DNA of 64,000 nt from Ciceribacter thiooxidans (GCF_014126615.1 NZ_CP059896.1:2862501-2926500), one strand, 5' to 3'. Shown: positions 52,845 through 63,148, counted from the stretch's first letter. Made by a program: numbers and translations. The notes: generated by a model not told the origin, from the letters alone.

Positions 52845-54521
52845 TCAGGCGGCCTTGTCGACAGCCCATTTGCGAAGGATCTTGGCGGCGCGTTCTTCGC
52901 TGATCTCGACCATGCGGGAGAGACGCCGCTCGGGGCCTTCCTTGACGCGGCGGTTGAAGCCGCCGTTCGGATCGTCGCCCATGGTGAGCAGGTCGTCTGT
53001 GCTGTCGAAGCCGAAGTCGGCGCCGAAGCCGTCCATGAGTGCGCCCCCGCCCACTGCCGGCGAGAAGTCGGGCAGCTCGAGACCTGCTGCCTCCTCGCTG
53101 GCACCCGCGATGGCCGCGGCGCCACCACCGACCGTGCGGATCATCGGACGAATGCCCATCCAGACGATCAGGAAGGCTACGGCAACAAAGGCGAGCGAGT
53201 TGATGATGCCGCCGATGTTGCGGCTCAGCATTTCCATGATACCGGGCCCCGACGCCGATTCTTCGAGAAGCTGGTTTTCCAGGAAGTCCATCGCCGTCAG
53301 GGTGACCACGTCGCCGCGAGCGGTATCCAAACCGGCTGCCGAGCTGACGATCTTCTGCATCTCCGCGAGGTAGGCGTCGATCTTCGCCTGGTCGGCCGGT
53401 TCGCCGATCATCTTGGCGATCCGACCCTTGTTGACGACCACTGCGACCGACACCTTCTCGATCGTATAGCTGTTGCGGACGGTCGCCACGGTCTTGCTGT
53501 TGATCTCGTAGTTGGTCTGCTCTTCCTTCTTGTCCTGCTGGTCGGACGATTCAGGCCCGCCGGCTTTGCCCTGGACGTCGGCCTGCGGCAGATTCTGTTC
53601 GACCGTCGCGGCGCTATCCGGCTGGCGCTGCTGCGACTTCTGGTTCTCCTTCACGACCCGCACGGACCGCTCGACGCGGGATTCCGGATCGTAGATCGTC
53701 TCCTGGATTTGCTGCGTGTCGGTATTGATCTGGGCGGTGACGCTCGAACGGAAGTTGTCCATGCCGAGGAAGGGCGCAAGCGCCTTGTCGATGTTCGACT
53801 CGATTTCCTGCTGGACCGTCTGCACGACGCCGATCGAACGGTTGGCCGGACCGCCCATCTCGTCACCCGAGGCGAGAAGCTGGCCGGTCGAATCGAGAAT
53901 CGTCACGTCCTCGACGTCGAGGCCGGGGACCGCGGAAGCGACGAGATGGCGGATCGAAGCGGCAGCCTTGCGGCCGGCTTCGTTGCCCGCGCGGATCATC
54001 ACCGACGCCGTCGGCTTCTGCTCTCCGCGGCGAAAATTGCCGACGTCCGGAAGCACGATGTGAACACGAGCCGCGGCGATGCCGTTGATCTGCTGGATCG
54101 TGCGGGCAATCTCGCCCTCCAACGCACGGACGCGGGTCACTTCCTGCATGAACGAGGTGAGGCCGAGAGAGCCGACATTGTCGAACAGCTCATAGCCGGC
54201 ATTGGCGCTGTTGGGCAGTCCGTGCTCGGCAAGCAGCAGACGCGCCTTGCTGGTCATGCCGGCGGGAACCCTGATCGACTGACCATCGGTGCCGACCTCG
54301 AAATCGATCCCGGCTTCCGCAAGTGCGATGCTCACCTGATTGAGATCGGTGGCCTCGAGACCGGTGTAAAGCGTCTCGAAGGACGGCTTGTTCACGAAAA
54401 GTGCGGCAGCGATGATAATTGCAATCGAAACGGCACCGACGCCGGCGAGAGTCAGCAGCTTGGTCTGGCCAAGCGATGCCAGATTCTTAAATATCTGAAG
54501 TGATTGATTTAACAGATTCAT
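52845..54521 (-). CDS. fliF: Flagellar MS-ring protein FliF
   Basis: 558 aa from the ATG at 54521. Two membrane helices: about residues 22-42 (TLAGVGAVSIAIIIAAALFV) and about 430-455 (NSLAFVAVAFLIVWMG). The large periplasmic part has the ring-building motifs FETLYTGLEATDLNQVSIALAEAGIDFEV and VTRVRALEGEIARTIQQING, in pieces. The C-terminal tail, GLELPDFSP and the end RAAKILRKWAVDKAA, is the FliG-binding peptide. FliF is the assembly platform of the motor. Preceded by the che operon terminator at 54621, so it has its own promoter; flanked by a terminator downstream. Confidence 0.97.
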   Translation of the reverse strand: MNLLNQSLQIFKNLASLGQTKLLTLAGVGAVSIAIIIAAALFVNKPSFETLYTGLEATDLNQVSIALAEAGIDFEVGTDGQSIRVPAGMTSKARLLLAEHGLPNSANAGYELFDNVGSLGLTSFMQEVTRVRALEGEIARTIQQINGIAAARVHIVLPDVGNFRRGEQKPTASVMIRAGNEAGRKAAASIRHLVASAVPGLDVEDVTILDSTGQLLASGDEMGGPANRSIGVVQTVQQEIESNIDKALAPFLGMDNFRSSVTAQINTDTQQIQETIYDPESRVERSVRVVKENQKSQQRQPDSAATVEQNLPQADVQGKAGGPESSDQQDKKEEQTNYEINSKTVATVRNSYTIEKVSVAVVVNKGRIAKMIGEPADQAKIDAYLAEMQKIVSSAAGLDTARGDVVTLTAMDFLENQLLEESASGPGIMEMLSRNIGGIINSLAFVAVAFLIVWMGIRPMIRTVGGGAAAIAGASEEAAGLELPDFSPAVGGGALMDGFGADFGFDSTDDLLTMGDDPNGGFNRRVKEGPERRLSRMVEISEERAAKILRKWAVDKAA

Positions 54522-54620
54522 TCTGTCTCGCGCCATCAACTGAAGGAACCGGGACGCATTGCCCTCTTGCGAGACATTAGGAACTGAAACTTGTGCGAGC
54601 GTTTCGCGCGGCAACGAAAA

Positions 54621-54642
54621 GGCCGCTCGCGAAGGAGCGGCC
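54621..54642 (-). terminator. Terminator of the che operon
   Basis: GGCCGCTC / GAGCGGCC, an 8-bp stem with the loop GCGAAG, followed on the minus strand by TTTTCGTTGC. It lies 47 bases past the cheT stop and separates the che operon from fliF. Confidence 0.88.
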
Positions 54643-54689
54643 CGCCAGATCGTCGAGATACTGGGCGGCGACCAATCGCCGCGCTAATG

Positions 54690-55046
54690 TCAGAAGAAGT
54701 CGAAATCCCCCGCGGCCTTGCCGAGCGGCTGCGAGTGACCGTGACGCATGCCGGCGCCCAACGCCTTTTGCATTTCGGCAAGTTTCACGAGGCTGAGAGC
54801 TGTCGTCATATCGACGACCCATCCATCGGGGATTGAACCTGTGATCGTGTCGATGAACTCGGCGAGCCCACGGGTTTTCTGCACCGCGAGATCGATTCCC
54901 TGCAGCACCTTGAGCGCGTCCGGATGCTCGAGCACTTGCGCGCCGCCGAGTTCCAGGAGCTGCGGTTCTATACGTTCGATGAGATACGCCACGTCGTGTA
55001 GTTCGGTGACGACCCGCATAAGGACTTGCGGCAATGCTTCTTCCAC
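54690..55046 (-). CDS. cheT: Chemotaxis protein CheT
   Basis: 118 aa, all helical, soluble. It carries a DxxxQ motif (D52-L-A-V-Q56 within GIDLAVQKTRG), the same pattern as in the CheZ active site. In S. meliloti, CheT has been reported to act in signal termination together with the CheY1 sink. The match is by position at the end of the che operon, size and motif. Last gene of the operon, 39 bases after cheD, followed by a terminator. Confidence 0.87.
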   Translation of the reverse strand: MEEALPQVLMRVVTELHDVAYLIERIEPQLLELGGAQVLEHPDALKVLQGIDLAVQKTRGLAEFIDTITGSIPDGWVVDMTTALSLVKLAEMQKALGAGMRHGHSQPLGKAAGDFDFF

Positions 55047-55085
55047 GATCGTGGTCCCCCTGTACTTATTTACTGCCGGCGATAC

Positions 55086-55640
55086 TCAGAAGAATTCAAT
55101 GGAGCTTTCCACCGCCTTCGGCGTGAAGATCGGCTTCTGCTCGAGTGCGACGGTCCTCTGGGTCTCGGCGCCGGTTAGCGGATACTGCCTTGCCCTTCCG
55201 CTGACCGGCCAAAATTCCAGCTTTCGGCCGTGCTCCCCGCCCGTAGAGGAGCCGACGACCTTGATCCCTTCGTCTCTCAGGAACTGCATGGCAAAAGCTG
55301 CGTTCTGTTCACCGACATTCGAAAACGTTGCAATGGTCTTCGCACCCCCGAAGACCTTCGCCTCGATGCGATCACGCCGCGCACCCTGTTTCAGCAGACC
55401 GTTGATGAGAAGCTCCATCAGATGAACCCCGTAGCGGGTGGCGTCACCACCGCCCGCCCCCGGAGTGGCCGAGCCCGGCAGCAGGAAGTGGTTCATACCA
55501 CCGACGCCGGCAACCGGATCCCGCAGACATGCAGCTACACACGAACCAAGAATGGTCGAGAGCACAATATTCTGATCGGACACGACCTTGTATTCGCCCT
55601 GAATAATGTGAACGCGCCTAGCTGCACTGTCATCTGTCAT
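55086..55640 (-). CDS. cheD: Chemoreceptor glutamine deamidase CheD
   Basis: 184 aa. The catalytic Cys is in [13 protein letters not shown], the His in GGMNHFLLP, and further family residues follow in [18 protein letters not shown] and [11 protein letters not shown]. CheD deamidates Gln residues in receptor methylation helices. It overlaps the cheY2 stop by 4 bases at its start. Length slightly above the family mean. Confidence 0.95.
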   Translation of the reverse strand: MTDDSAARRVHIIQGEYKVVSDQNIVLSTILGSCVAACLRDPVAGVGGMNHFLLPGSATPGAGGGDATRYGVHLMELLINGLLKQGARRDRIEAKVFGGAKTIATFSNVGEQNAAFAMQFLRDEGIKVVGSSTGGEHGRKLEFWPVSGRARQYPLTGAETQRTVALEQKPIFTPKAVESSIEFF

Positions 55641-56026
55641 TTCAGCGCTCCGAAGACCGCCTCGATTGCGGCCTTCATCTTCTCGATGGTGAAGGGCTTG
55701 GCGAGAACGTTGTTCGCGCCGAGTTGTGCAGCCTTCTGGACGAGGGCACGGTCGCCCTGAGCCGTCAGGATGATGAAGGCCGCCTTCTTCGTGTTCGGGT
55801 TGCTGCGCACGGCGTGCAGCAGACCGAGGCCGTCCATCTTCGGCATGTTGAAGTCGGAAATGACGAGATGATGGGGCTGCTGCTCCATGATCTTCATTCC
55901 CTGCTCGCCATCACCGGCGGCGGTGATCTGCTTGAAACCGAGCTGCGTCAGGGCATCGCTCAACAGCAGACGGCTCGTTACCTGATCGTCGACGATCAGA
56001 ACTTTGATTTTCTCAGCTAGTGACAT
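55637..56026 (-). CDS. cheY2: Response regulator CheY2 (motor-binding)
   Basis: 129 aa, single receiver domain. Acid pocket in LIVDDQVTS, phospho-acceptor D58 in [12 protein letters not shown], Thr in ILTAQGD, Lys in LAKPFTIEK. In S. meliloti CheY2-P is the regulator that slows the motor. The start ATG at 56026 overlaps cheB, whose stop lies at 56013, by 14 bases. The partner CheY1 is at 60.7 kb. Confidence 0.93.
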   Translation of the reverse strand: MSLAEKIKVLIVDDQVTSRLLLSDALTQLGFKQITAAGDGEQGMKIMEQQPHHLVISDFNMPKMDGLGLLHAVRSNPNTKKAAFIILTAQGDRALVQKAAQLGANNVLAKPFTIEKMKAAIEAVFGALK

Positions 56027-57077
56027 GTTCGATACCTTCTTTCCGGGCAGCAGTAAGTTTGAGAATTTCTTCGCCGATCGCCGCCAGCGGCAGCTGGCGT
56101 TCGACGGCACCGAGTTCGTGGGCGACCCTCGGCATCCCGTAGACGACGCAGGACTTTTCATCCTGCCCGATGGTGCGTGCGCCTGCATGGCGCATCTTGA
56201 GGAGACCTGCGGCTCCGTCCCGACCCATGCCGGTCAGGATGACTCCGACTGCGCTACGGCCGGCGAGTTCGGCAACCGAATCGAAAAGCACGTCGACCGA
56301 CGGCCGATGGCCGTTCACCGGAGGCCGTTCCACGAGCCGACAGCAGGGGGCAGCCACATTCGCCACCTGCAGGTGGCGCTCGCCGCCGGGTGCCAGATAG
56401 ACCTTGCCGATCTCGAGGCGGGCACCGTCGGTCGCCTCTTCGACCACCGGTTCGCAGAGCCGGTTCAACCGTTCCGCGAAACTCTTCGTGAAGGTCGGCG
56501 GCATATGCTGCGTGATCACGGTCGGCGGGCAATTCCGCGGAAACTTCTGCAGGACAGTGATCAGTGCCTCAACGCCGCCGGTCGATGAACCGATCGCTAC
56601 GATCTTGCGACCGACCCGGAAATCGGCCGTCGGGACGGAGCGGGTGGCGGACGGCTCCGGCCGCGGCGCCCGGTTGTAGCGATGCTGGGACCGAGCAGCA
56701 GCCTTCACCTTCTCGGCCAGATCTCCGAAGGGATCAGCCTCGCCGGGCATCGGTTTGCCGACGCAATCGAAAGCGCCGATCTCGAGCGCAGCGAGGGTCG
56801 CTTCCGCGCCCCTGTGGGTCATGGTCGAAACCATGATCACCGGCATCGGCCGGAGCGTCATGATCTTCTCCAGGAACTCCAGGCCATTCATGTTCGGCAT
56901 CTCGATGTCGAGCGTGACGACGTCCGGATCGAGTTGCTTGATGGCGGCTCGCGCCTCCATGGCGTCGCCGGCCTGACCGACGACGTCAATGTCAGGATCG
57001 GAATTGAGGATCACGCTGATCAGCCCTCGCATGGTGGGGCTGTCATCGACGACGAGAACGCGCGCGGGAGCAGTCAT
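56013..57077 (-). CDS. cheB: Chemotaxis methylesterase CheB
   Basis: 354 aa from the ATG at 57077. Receiver domain with [12 protein letters not shown] and the acceptor Asp in [14 protein letters not shown]-terminal esterase domain with the catalytic Ser in [12 protein letters not shown], His in [10 protein letters not shown] and Asp in [12 protein letters not shown]. It removes methyl groups from receptors and is stimulated by phosphorylation from CheA. The start overlaps the cheR stop by 4 bases. Confidence 0.97.
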   Translation of the reverse strand: MTAPARVLVVDDSPTMRGLISVILNSDPDIDVVGQAGDAMEARAAIKQLDPDVVTLDIEMPNMNGLEFLEKIMTLRPMPVIMVSTMTHRGAEATLAALEIGAFDCVGKPMPGEADPFGDLAEKVKAAARSQHRYNRAPRPEPSATRSVPTADFRVGRKIVAIGSSTGGVEALITVLQKFPRNCPPTVITQHMPPTFTKSFAERLNRLCEPVVEEATDGARLEIGKVYLAPGGERHLQVANVAAPCCRLVERPPVNGHRPSVDVLFDSVAELAGRSAVGVILTGMGRDGAAGLLKMRHAGARTIGQDEKSCVVYGMPRVAHELGAVERQLPLAAIGEEILKLTAARKEGIEHVTS

Positions 57078-57982
57078 GGCTTGCGCCCTCCCGTCTTGCC
57101 GACGAAGCGGTAGGTGGTAATGCCGGTATTGTCGAAATAGGCCTTTGCGTCGCCGGAAACGCGTTCGGAGTGGCCGATATAGAGATAACCGCCCTCGGGC
57201 AGGAGATCGGCGAAGCGCGACCAAATGCGCATCTGTGTCGGTTCATCGAAATAGATGACGACGTTACGGCAGAAAATGACGTCGAATTTGCCCTTGAAGG
57301 GCCACTGCGACATCAGGTTCAGTTCATTATAGGTAATCAGGCGCTTCAGGCGGTCATCCACCTGAAACTTGCGACGACCGCCGATTTCGACCTCTTTGAA
57401 CCACTGCTTGCGTATGGTCGGCGAGACGGTCTCCAATGCCTGCTCGTCGTAGGCACCCTGACGGGCGATCGCCAGAATCTTCGGATCGATATCGGTCGCG
57501 AGGATCTTGAAGTCGTAGTCGAGCACGTTCGGAAAGGCCTGGAAGACCGTGAGAGCGATCGAATAGGGTTCCTGGCCGTCGGAGCTCGCGGCCGACCAGA
57601 TGCGGACGCGGCCGCCCGCCTTGGCGCGAGCTATCAGACCCGGCAAAACCTCGTCACGCAGATGCTCGAAATGATGGTTCTCGCGGAAGAACCGGGTGAA
57701 ATTGGTCGTCAGGTGCGACAGCATCTCGCGGCGTTCGTGTGCACCCTCGGGTGACGAAACCAGGGCACAGTACGCGCGGAAACCGCCGAGACCGAGATTG
57801 CGGATGTGCTTCGACAGACGCGAATAGACGAGCGACGCCTTGGAATCATTGAGCGCGATCCCGGCATCGGAATAGATCATCGCGGCGATCTCGTTCAGGT
57901 CACGCCGGGTCAGTGGATATTCTCCGCTGGCGAGAATCTCGTCGTCGGATGGTCTATGGAATGCGGCATTCGCGGGATTCAT
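57074..57982 (-). CDS. cheR: Chemotaxis methyltransferase CheR
   Basis: 302 aa. N-terminal helical domain, then the SAM-binding fold: [40 protein letters not shown] and [18 protein letters not shown]. It transfers methyl groups from S-adenosylmethionine to receptor Glu residues. Coupled to cheW (stop/start overlap of 4 bases) and to cheB. No TPR extension. Length is normal. Confidence 0.97.
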   Translation of the reverse strand: MNPANAAFHRPSDDEILASGEYPLTRRDLNEIAAMIYSDAGIALNDSKASLVYSRLSKHIRNLGLGGFRAYCALVSSPEGAHERREMLSHLTTNFTRFFRENHHFEHLRDEVLPGLIARAKAGGRVRIWSAASSDGQEPYSIALTVFQAFPNVLDYDFKILATDIDPKILAIARQGAYDEQALETVSPTIRKQWFKEVEIGGRRKFQVDDRLKRLITYNELNLMSQWPFKGKFDVIFCRNVVIYFDEPTQMRIWSRFADLLPEGGYLYIGHSERVSGDAKAYFDNTGITTYRFVGKTGGRKP

Positions 57983-58446
57983 GCAGCCTCGCTTTCGGTT
58001 TCCGGGAAGAGGCCTTCCAGCTCGATCAGGCAGATCATGCGCTTGTCGATCGCGAGGATTCCGCGAGCATATTGCTTCTCATGATCGGTCGAGATCTCAG
58101 GCGTCGGCTGAATGTTCTCGTCGGTGACGGTCAGGATGTCGGAGACGGCCTCGACCAGAAGCCCGACCGTCTTGTTGCGGACCTGGGCGACGATGATCAC
58201 ATGCCGTGCCGTCGGTTCAGCCTGGCCGAGACCGAGCCGGAACGAAAGATCGACGATCGGCAACACCGCGCCACGCAGGTTGATGACGCCCATGACGAAC
58301 GGCGGCGCATGCGGGAGCGGCGTGGCTTGCGTCCAGCCGCGGATCTCGCGCACCGACATGATGTTTACGCAAAATTCCTGATCGCCGATGCGGAAGGCAA
58401 TGAGCTCCCGGCTACCTTGGACAAGATTTTTGATCGCATACGACAT
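57979..58446 (-). CDS. cheW: Coupling protein CheW
   Basis: 155 aa. CheW-fold SH3-like double beta barrel, recognised by LIAFRIGDQEFCVNIMSVRE, PPFVMGVINLRGAVLPIVDL and VGLLVEAVSDILTV. It links receptors to CheA in the signalling array. It lies four bases after cheA and overlaps cheR at its end. Confidence 0.96.
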   Translation of the reverse strand: MSYAIKNLVQGSRELIAFRIGDQEFCVNIMSVREIRGWTQATPLPHAPPFVMGVINLRGAVLPIVDLSFRLGLGQAEPTARHVIIVAQVRNKTVGLLVEAVSDILTVTDENIQPTPEISTDHEKQYARGILAIDKRMICLIELEGLFPETESEAA

Positions 58447-58450
58447 GAAA

Positions 58451-60691
58451 CTAACCTGCGACTGCTAAAGACATTTCCGGTTTGAGGGATTGACCGCGGG
58501 AGGCGGAGACGACGGCGTCGACGTCAAGAATGAGCGCAACCCGTCCGTCACCGAGAATGGTGGCGGCGGCGATGCCCGGAACGTGCGTGTAGTTCGCCTC
58601 GAGCGACTTGATGACGACCTGACGCTGTCCCTGGATCGCATCGACCATTAGTGCGCGCTGACCGCCGCCTTCCGATTCCACCAGCAGGGCAACGCCTTCG
58701 ACCGGATTGGCCTGTGTACCGCGGAAATTCAGGATACGGCCGACGTCCACGAGCGGGCAGAAGCTGTTGCGGATCGAAATCAGGCGCTGGTTGGAACCGA
58801 AAGAATGGATGTTCTGGGCTTCCGGCTGCAACGTCTCGACAATGGCCGTCAGCGGTACCACCAGGGTCTGGCCGGCGACGGTGACGACCATGCCGTCGAG
58901 GACGGCCAGCGTCAGCGGCAGGCTCATGGTGAAGGTGGAACCATGGCCCGGCTTCGAGCTGATGGAGATACGGCCTCCGAGAGCCTGGATCGACCGCTTC
59001 ACGACGTCCATGCCGACACCGCGGCCGGAAATGTCGGAGATCTTGTCGGCCGTGGAGAAGCCCGGCATGAAGATCAGGTTGTCGATCTCCTCGTCGGACA
59101 GATTGGCGTCGGCGGCGATCAGGTCGTTGTCGATCGCCTTCTGACGAACCCGCTCGCGATTGATGCCGGCACCGTCGTCCACCAGTTCGATGACGATGCG
59201 ACCGGACCGATGCTTCGCGGTCAACTTGACCGTACCTTCCGGGTTCTTCCCGGCAGCGATACGCTTTTCCGGAGTCTCGATGCCGTGATCGACGGCATTG
59301 CGGATCATATGGGTGAGAGGCTCGGCAAGCTTGTCGATGACGGTCTTGTCGACTTCGGTGTTTTCCCCTTCGGTGACCAGGCGGATCTGTTTGCCAACCA
59401 TGTCGGCCACTTCGCGAACGATACGCGACATGCGTTGGAAGACAGGCTTCACCGGCTGCGCACGGATTGCCATGACCGAGTCCTGGATCTCACGGGTGAG
59501 CTGCTGCAGCTCTTCGAGACCCATGTTGATCGTCGAAGTGCCGTTGGCATCGTTCTCAATCACGCTCTGCGAGAGCATGGCCTGGTTGATGACGAGCTCG
59601 CCAACCAGGTTGATGAGGCGGTCGACGCGGTCGAGATCGACACGGATCGTCTGCCCGGCCGCGGCATTTTGCGCTGCGTTCGCGGCGGCTGCCGCGGCCG
59701 CAGGTGCGGCTGCCGGAGCTTCCCTCTTTTCCTGCCGGGCGGCGGCGCCTGCAAGCTGTGTGACGTTGGAGGCGGTTTCTGCCGCCGCAACGGCTGCCGC
59801 AACAACGCTTTCGGGAGCTTTTGCCTCCGACGCTCCGCCCTCATCGAGCAGCGAAAGATCGAAGGGAACCGGAACCATGGGGGGTTCTTCGCCGGTCGGG
59901 GCAGCCTGTTCCGCCTGTGCGGTCACGTCGAGATCGCAGTCCCATTCGGCAAACTCGAAGACGCTCCGGATCGCGTCTTCACCCTTGTCGGTCGAGAGCT
60001 CGATGGTCCAGCTGAAATAGGCCTCTTCCGGATCCATTTCGTCGAGCGGCGGAAGGGCATCCATGTCGCAGTTGATGCTCATCTCGCCGAGACGGGAGAG
60101 ATCGCGCAACAGGAGGGCCGCGTCATTGCCCTTGGAGTAGAGATCGCGGCGCGGCTTGAACGTAATCGCGAAACGCGGGGTTGCCGGTTCGTCATCGAAG
60201 GCATCGAAGGAGAACGGGATCGGCTGGAATCCGCTGTCGTCGGTCGGCGTTGCTGCCACGGGGGCCGGCGCCGGCGCCGCGACGGCCGGGGCCGCGGCGG
60301 GCGGCGCTTCGCCGGTGGCAAGGGCTTCCAGCTCGCGGACGAGGCCGGCGCTGCGTGCGCTGTCGACGCTACCACCGTCGCGAGCTGCATTGGTGAGATC
60401 GGCAAGCACGTCTGCGGCCCGCAGCATCACCTTCAGCACATCGTGCGTCGGCTCGAGCTTGTTGGATCGAACGCAATCGAGGGTCGTCTCGAAGACGTGA
60501 GCGAAGGAGACGAGATCGTCGAGGCCGAAAGCGCCCGCGCCGCCCTTGATCGAGTGCACGGCCCGAAACACGGCATTCACCGTTTCCGGGTCGCGGTCCC
60601 CGTCGTTCATCTTGAGAAGACCGGACTCCAGTTCCGCGAGTTGCTCCTCGCATTCCTGGAAGAAGATCTCTTTGATTTCGTTCATATCCAT
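58451..60691 (-). CDS. cheA: Chemotaxis histidine kinase CheA
   Basis: 746 aa with all five domains in order. P1 Hpt (phospho-His at H46 in RAVHSIKGGAGAF), a P2-like CheY-docking region flanked by long Ala/Pro-rich linkers (about residues 130-160 and 290-350), P3 dimerisation, P4 kinase (N box HMIRNAVDHGIE, G1 DDGAGINRE, G2 DISGRGVGMDVV) and P5 CheW-like (TVAGQTLVVPLTAIVETL). It phosphorylates CheY1, CheY2 and CheB. It lies 15 bases after cheY1. Confidence 0.97.
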   Translation of the reverse strand: MDMNEIKEIFFQECEEQLAELESGLLKMNDGDRDPETVNAVFRAVHSIKGGAGAFGLDDLVSFAHVFETTLDCVRSNKLEPTHDVLKVMLRAADVLADLTNAARDGGSVDSARSAGLVRELEALATGEAPPAAAPAVAAPAPAPVAATPTDDSGFQPIPFSFDAFDDEPATPRFAITFKPRRDLYSKGNDAALLLRDLSRLGEMSINCDMDALPPLDEMDPEEAYFSWTIELSTDKGEDAIRSVFEFAEWDCDLDVTAQAEQAAPTGEEPPMVPVPFDLSLLDEGGASEAKAPESVVAAAVAAAETASNVTQLAGAAARQEKREAPAAAPAAAAAAANAAQNAAAGQTIRVDLDRVDRLINLVGELVINQAMLSQSVIENDANGTSTINMGLEELQQLTREIQDSVMAIRAQPVKPVFQRMSRIVREVADMVGKQIRLVTEGENTEVDKTVIDKLAEPLTHMIRNAVDHGIETPEKRIAAGKNPEGTVKLTAKHRSGRIVIELVDDGAGINRERVRQKAIDNDLIAADANLSDEEIDNLIFMPGFSTADKISDISGRGVGMDVVKRSIQALGGRISISSKPGHGSTFTMSLPLTLAVLDGMVVTVAGQTLVVPLTAIVETLQPEAQNIHSFGSNQRLISIRNSFCPLVDVGRILNFRGTQANPVEGVALLVESEGGGQRALMVDAIQGQRQVVIKSLEANYTHVPGIAAATILGDGRVALILDVDAVVSASRGQSLKPEMSLAVAG

Positions 60692-60706
60692 CGGAGAAAT
60701 TCCCGC

Positions 60707-61072
60707 TTAGGCAGTTACACGTTCAATCGCATCGATCAGTTTGGTCGGATCGAACGGCTTCACGATCCATCCGGTAGCCCCGGCCTGACGTGCACGGTTC
60801 TTCTTCTCCGCGTCGCTTTCAGTCGTGAGCACCAGGATCGGCACCGCACGGTATTTCTCGTTGCGACGGACACCCTCGATGAAGCCGAAGCCATCAAGGC
60901 GCGGCATGTTGATATCGGTGACGATCACGTCCGGATTGGCCTCTTCCAGGATTTCGAGGCCCTCGACGCCATCTTCCGCCTGCACGGTTTCGAAGCCGGC
61001 ATTGTTCAGCGTCACGAGCAGCATGTTGCGGATGGTCCTGGAGTCATCCACCGTCAGTACTTTCTTCTTCAT
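60707..61072 (-). CDS. cheY1: Response regulator CheY1 (phosphate sink)
   Basis: 121 aa, single receiver. Acid pocket TVDDSRTIRN, acceptor D53 in VTDINMPRLDG, Thr in LTTESD, Lys in VKPFDPTK. In S. meliloti CheY1 does not control the motor but drains phosphate from CheA and thus ends the signal. The start ATG overlaps the cheS stop by 4 bases. Confidence 0.93.
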   Translation of the reverse strand: MKKKVLTVDDSRTIRNMLLVTLNNAGFETVQAEDGVEGLEILEEANPDVIVTDINMPRLDGFGFIEGVRRNEKYRAVPILVLTTESDAEKKNRARQAGATGWIVKPFDPTKLIDAIERVTA

Positions 61073-61368
61073 TGCCGAATCTCCCCAGCGAGCAGGTGGT
61101 CTGCATTCACGCCAATCAGTTGAAGGGTCTTCAGGAAGGCCTCGGAAGCCTTCACGAAGGTGAAAGGCTTCTTGTCGGCATTCCACGCATTCGCTCCTGC
61201 CATCAGCACCTGCACGCATTGCGCTCCGACGCGCTTGACCTGCGATGCATCGATCTCGAGCCCGCTGCCGCGCAGGTCCATGAGACTGCTCTTCAGCGCC
61301 GAAGCCTCGTTGAGGTCCAGCACCTCGGCCAGCTTCAAGCTCTTGTTTGCGCCTTTCCGTGTTGCCAT
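61069..61368 (-). CDS. cheS: STAS-domain protein CheS
   Basis: 99 aa, one STAS domain (VLDLNEASALKSSLMDLRGS then LEIDASQVKRVGAQCVQVLM). At the position of the regulatory Ser found in anti-sigma-factor antagonists (xDSSG) the protein has GAQC, so phospho-regulation is unlikely. In S. meliloti, CheS binds CheA and speeds CheY1-P dephosphorylation. The gene lies between icpA (136 bases) and cheY1 (overlapping). Confidence 0.85.
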   Translation of the reverse strand: MATRKGANKSLKLAEVLDLNEASALKSSLMDLRGSGLEIDASQVKRVGAQCVQVLMAGANAWNADKKPFTFVKASEAFLKTLQLIGVNADHLLAGEIRQ

Positions 61369-61504
61369 CAGTTCTTTCCTCGTCTTTCAGAGCCGACGAT
61401 GTCCCGCCTGGGAGGTCCGCTGACAAGCGCCGGAAACGGCACCCCGCAGGCCCTTTCGCCCGTCTGAATTCCCCTTGTGTAATGGAAGGTGGTAAACAAT
61501 CCCC

Positions 61505-63148
61505 TCAACCTCCCCAGCCACCGATTTGCATCGGAATATCGAGCCCGAAGGCGCCCTCAGTCTCCTCGATGTCCATGTTCGCCGCAGCGGGCAGACGATC
61601 CACCGAACCGACACCGGCCGACCGGCGCCGTTCGTCCGAAACGACGGCGGAACTCCTACGCCCGCGGGCGTAGTGGAACTCACGAACCGTCCGTCCGAGT
61701 TCGACGATCAGATTGTGCAGGTCATCCGCGCCCTCGCTCGAACGACGGGCAAGCTCGGCGCCGGCATTCACTTCACCCGCGAGACCCGAGACGTCGCCGG
61801 TGAGACAGTCCAGGCTGTCAGCCTGCGCGGTCGAACGGCGAGCGATTTCGCCGACCGTTTCGCTGATCCCACCGACTTCACCGGCAATGGAACCAATGGC
61901 GTCCTGCGTATGGGCGACGATCTTCACGCCCGCATCAACCTGCGCCTTGGTGGTAGCGACCAGCGTCTTGATCTCGCGCGCGGCATCGGCGGAGCGCTGC
62001 GCAAGAGCGCGGACCTCCTGGGCGACAACGGCAAAGCCGCGTCCGCTGTCGCCGGCACGTGCCGCCTCGATCCCGGCGTTGAGCGCGAGAAGGTTGGTCT
62101 GGAAGGCGATCTCGTCGATCGCACCGATAATGCGTCCGATCTGTTCCGCCGATGTCTCGATATCCGCCATCGCCGCGATGGCACGTCCTGCGACTTCACC
62201 GCTGCCATCGACGGAGCGGCGGGCCGCGGCGACCGCCGTTTCCACGGCCTTCGTCTGTTCAGCGGTCGCGCGGGCGTCGTCCAGCAACGCCCCGAGCGTC
62301 GCCGCCGCGTCCCGCAGCTCGTCCGACTGCTGTCCCGCACGCCCGGCGAAATCGGAGGAGGCGGACACGACGGAAGCAAGTGCGTTCTCGGCAGCCCGCG
62401 CCCTCTCGTCCGAAGCGATCATTGCCGCCTGCATCTGTTCCAGCGCCGCATTGAGGTCACGGGCCAGTCCCTCATAGGCTTCCGGTATCTCTCCCGTGAC
62501 GCGCTGATCGAGATCCCGCTCGGCGAAGGCCCGTATCGTCGGACCGAAGATCGCGTCGACATCGGAGCGCTCGCGTTCGCGCAGTTCGGTGAGCTCGCGG
62601 TGATGACGAAGCCGCAGTTCGTTGAAGCGCAGCGAGACGGCGATCTCGACGTCGACCATGACGACGCGCACCAGCACGTCGACGAGTTCGGCGAGATCAC
62701 GGGCCCGCTTTCGGCCGGAGGGCAGGAAGCCCGCGCCCGCAATCTCCTCGAGAACACCACCGATCAGGTGTTCCAGGACAACGGCGTGGCCGGCGATATG
62801 CCAGCGGGGATCGAGACCCATCTTGCTTTCGCTGTCGGAAAGAACCTTGACGCGTTCAGCATAGAGGCCGTCGAAGCGCGCATCCGTCAGAACGTCCCAG
62901 TGCGAGGCAAGAAGGTCATGCAAACGTTCGAGCTGCCGCTCGCTGGTGAAGTTGTGGGCTGCGTCCGGAAACGTCTGGTAACGCTGGAAGACGTCGCGAA
63001 GCCCCTTCTTCATGCTTTCGTCGAGCAGCGGGCGATGTCGCCTCAAATGCTCGCAATCGGCCTGTTCGAGCCCGGCAAAGCGCAACCTGTCGCGCAGGCT
63101 GCCGCCCTGCGCTCCCGCTGTTCGATCTGCCGGCGAAACCTGCGCCAA
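61505..63148 (-). CDS. icpA: Soluble chemoreceptor IcpA with globin-like sensor
   Basis: 547 aa starting at a TTG (AGGAATATT upstream). No membrane segment. N-terminal ~170 residues are a protoglobin-like sensor domain ([39 protein letters not shown]), then a HAMP-like linker and the MCP signalling domain with the highly conserved hairpin [22 protein letters not shown] then [18 protein letters not shown]. The C-terminus ends IGGWGG and lacks the NWETF-type CheR-binding peptide. In S. meliloti IcpA is a cytoplasmic receptor heading the che operon. The ligand is unknown; the heme-binding His seems missing. Confidence 0.88.
   Translation of the reverse strand: MAQVSPADRTAGAQGGSLRDRLRFAGLEQADCEHLRRHRPLLDESMKKGLRDVFQRYQTFPDAAHNFTSERQLERLHDLLASHWDVLTDARFDGLYAERVKVLSDSESKMGLDPRWHIAGHAVVLEHLIGGVLEEIAGAGFLPSGRKRARDLAELVDVLVRVVMVDVEIAVSLRFNELRLRHHRELTELRERERSDVDAIFGPTIRAFAERDLDQRVTGEIPEAYEGLARDLNAALEQMQAAMIASDERARAAENALASVVSASSDFAGRAGQQSDELRDAAATLGALLDDARATAEQTKAVETAVAAARRSVDGSGEVAGRAIAAMADIETSAEQIGRIIGAIDEIAFQTNLLALNAGIEAARAGDSGRGFAVVAQEVRALAQRSADAAREIKTLVATTKAQVDAGVKIVAHTQDAIGSIAGEVGGISETVGEIARRSTAQADSLDCLTGDVSGLAGEVNAGAELARRSSEGADDLHNLIVELGRTVREFHYARGRRSSAVVSDERRRSAGVGSVDRLPAAANMDIEETEGAFGLDIPMQIGGWGG

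Noticed and set aside
58805..61123. 772-residue plus-strand frame opposite cheA and cheY1
   Set aside because: Antisense of genes with complete kinase and receiver motifs.
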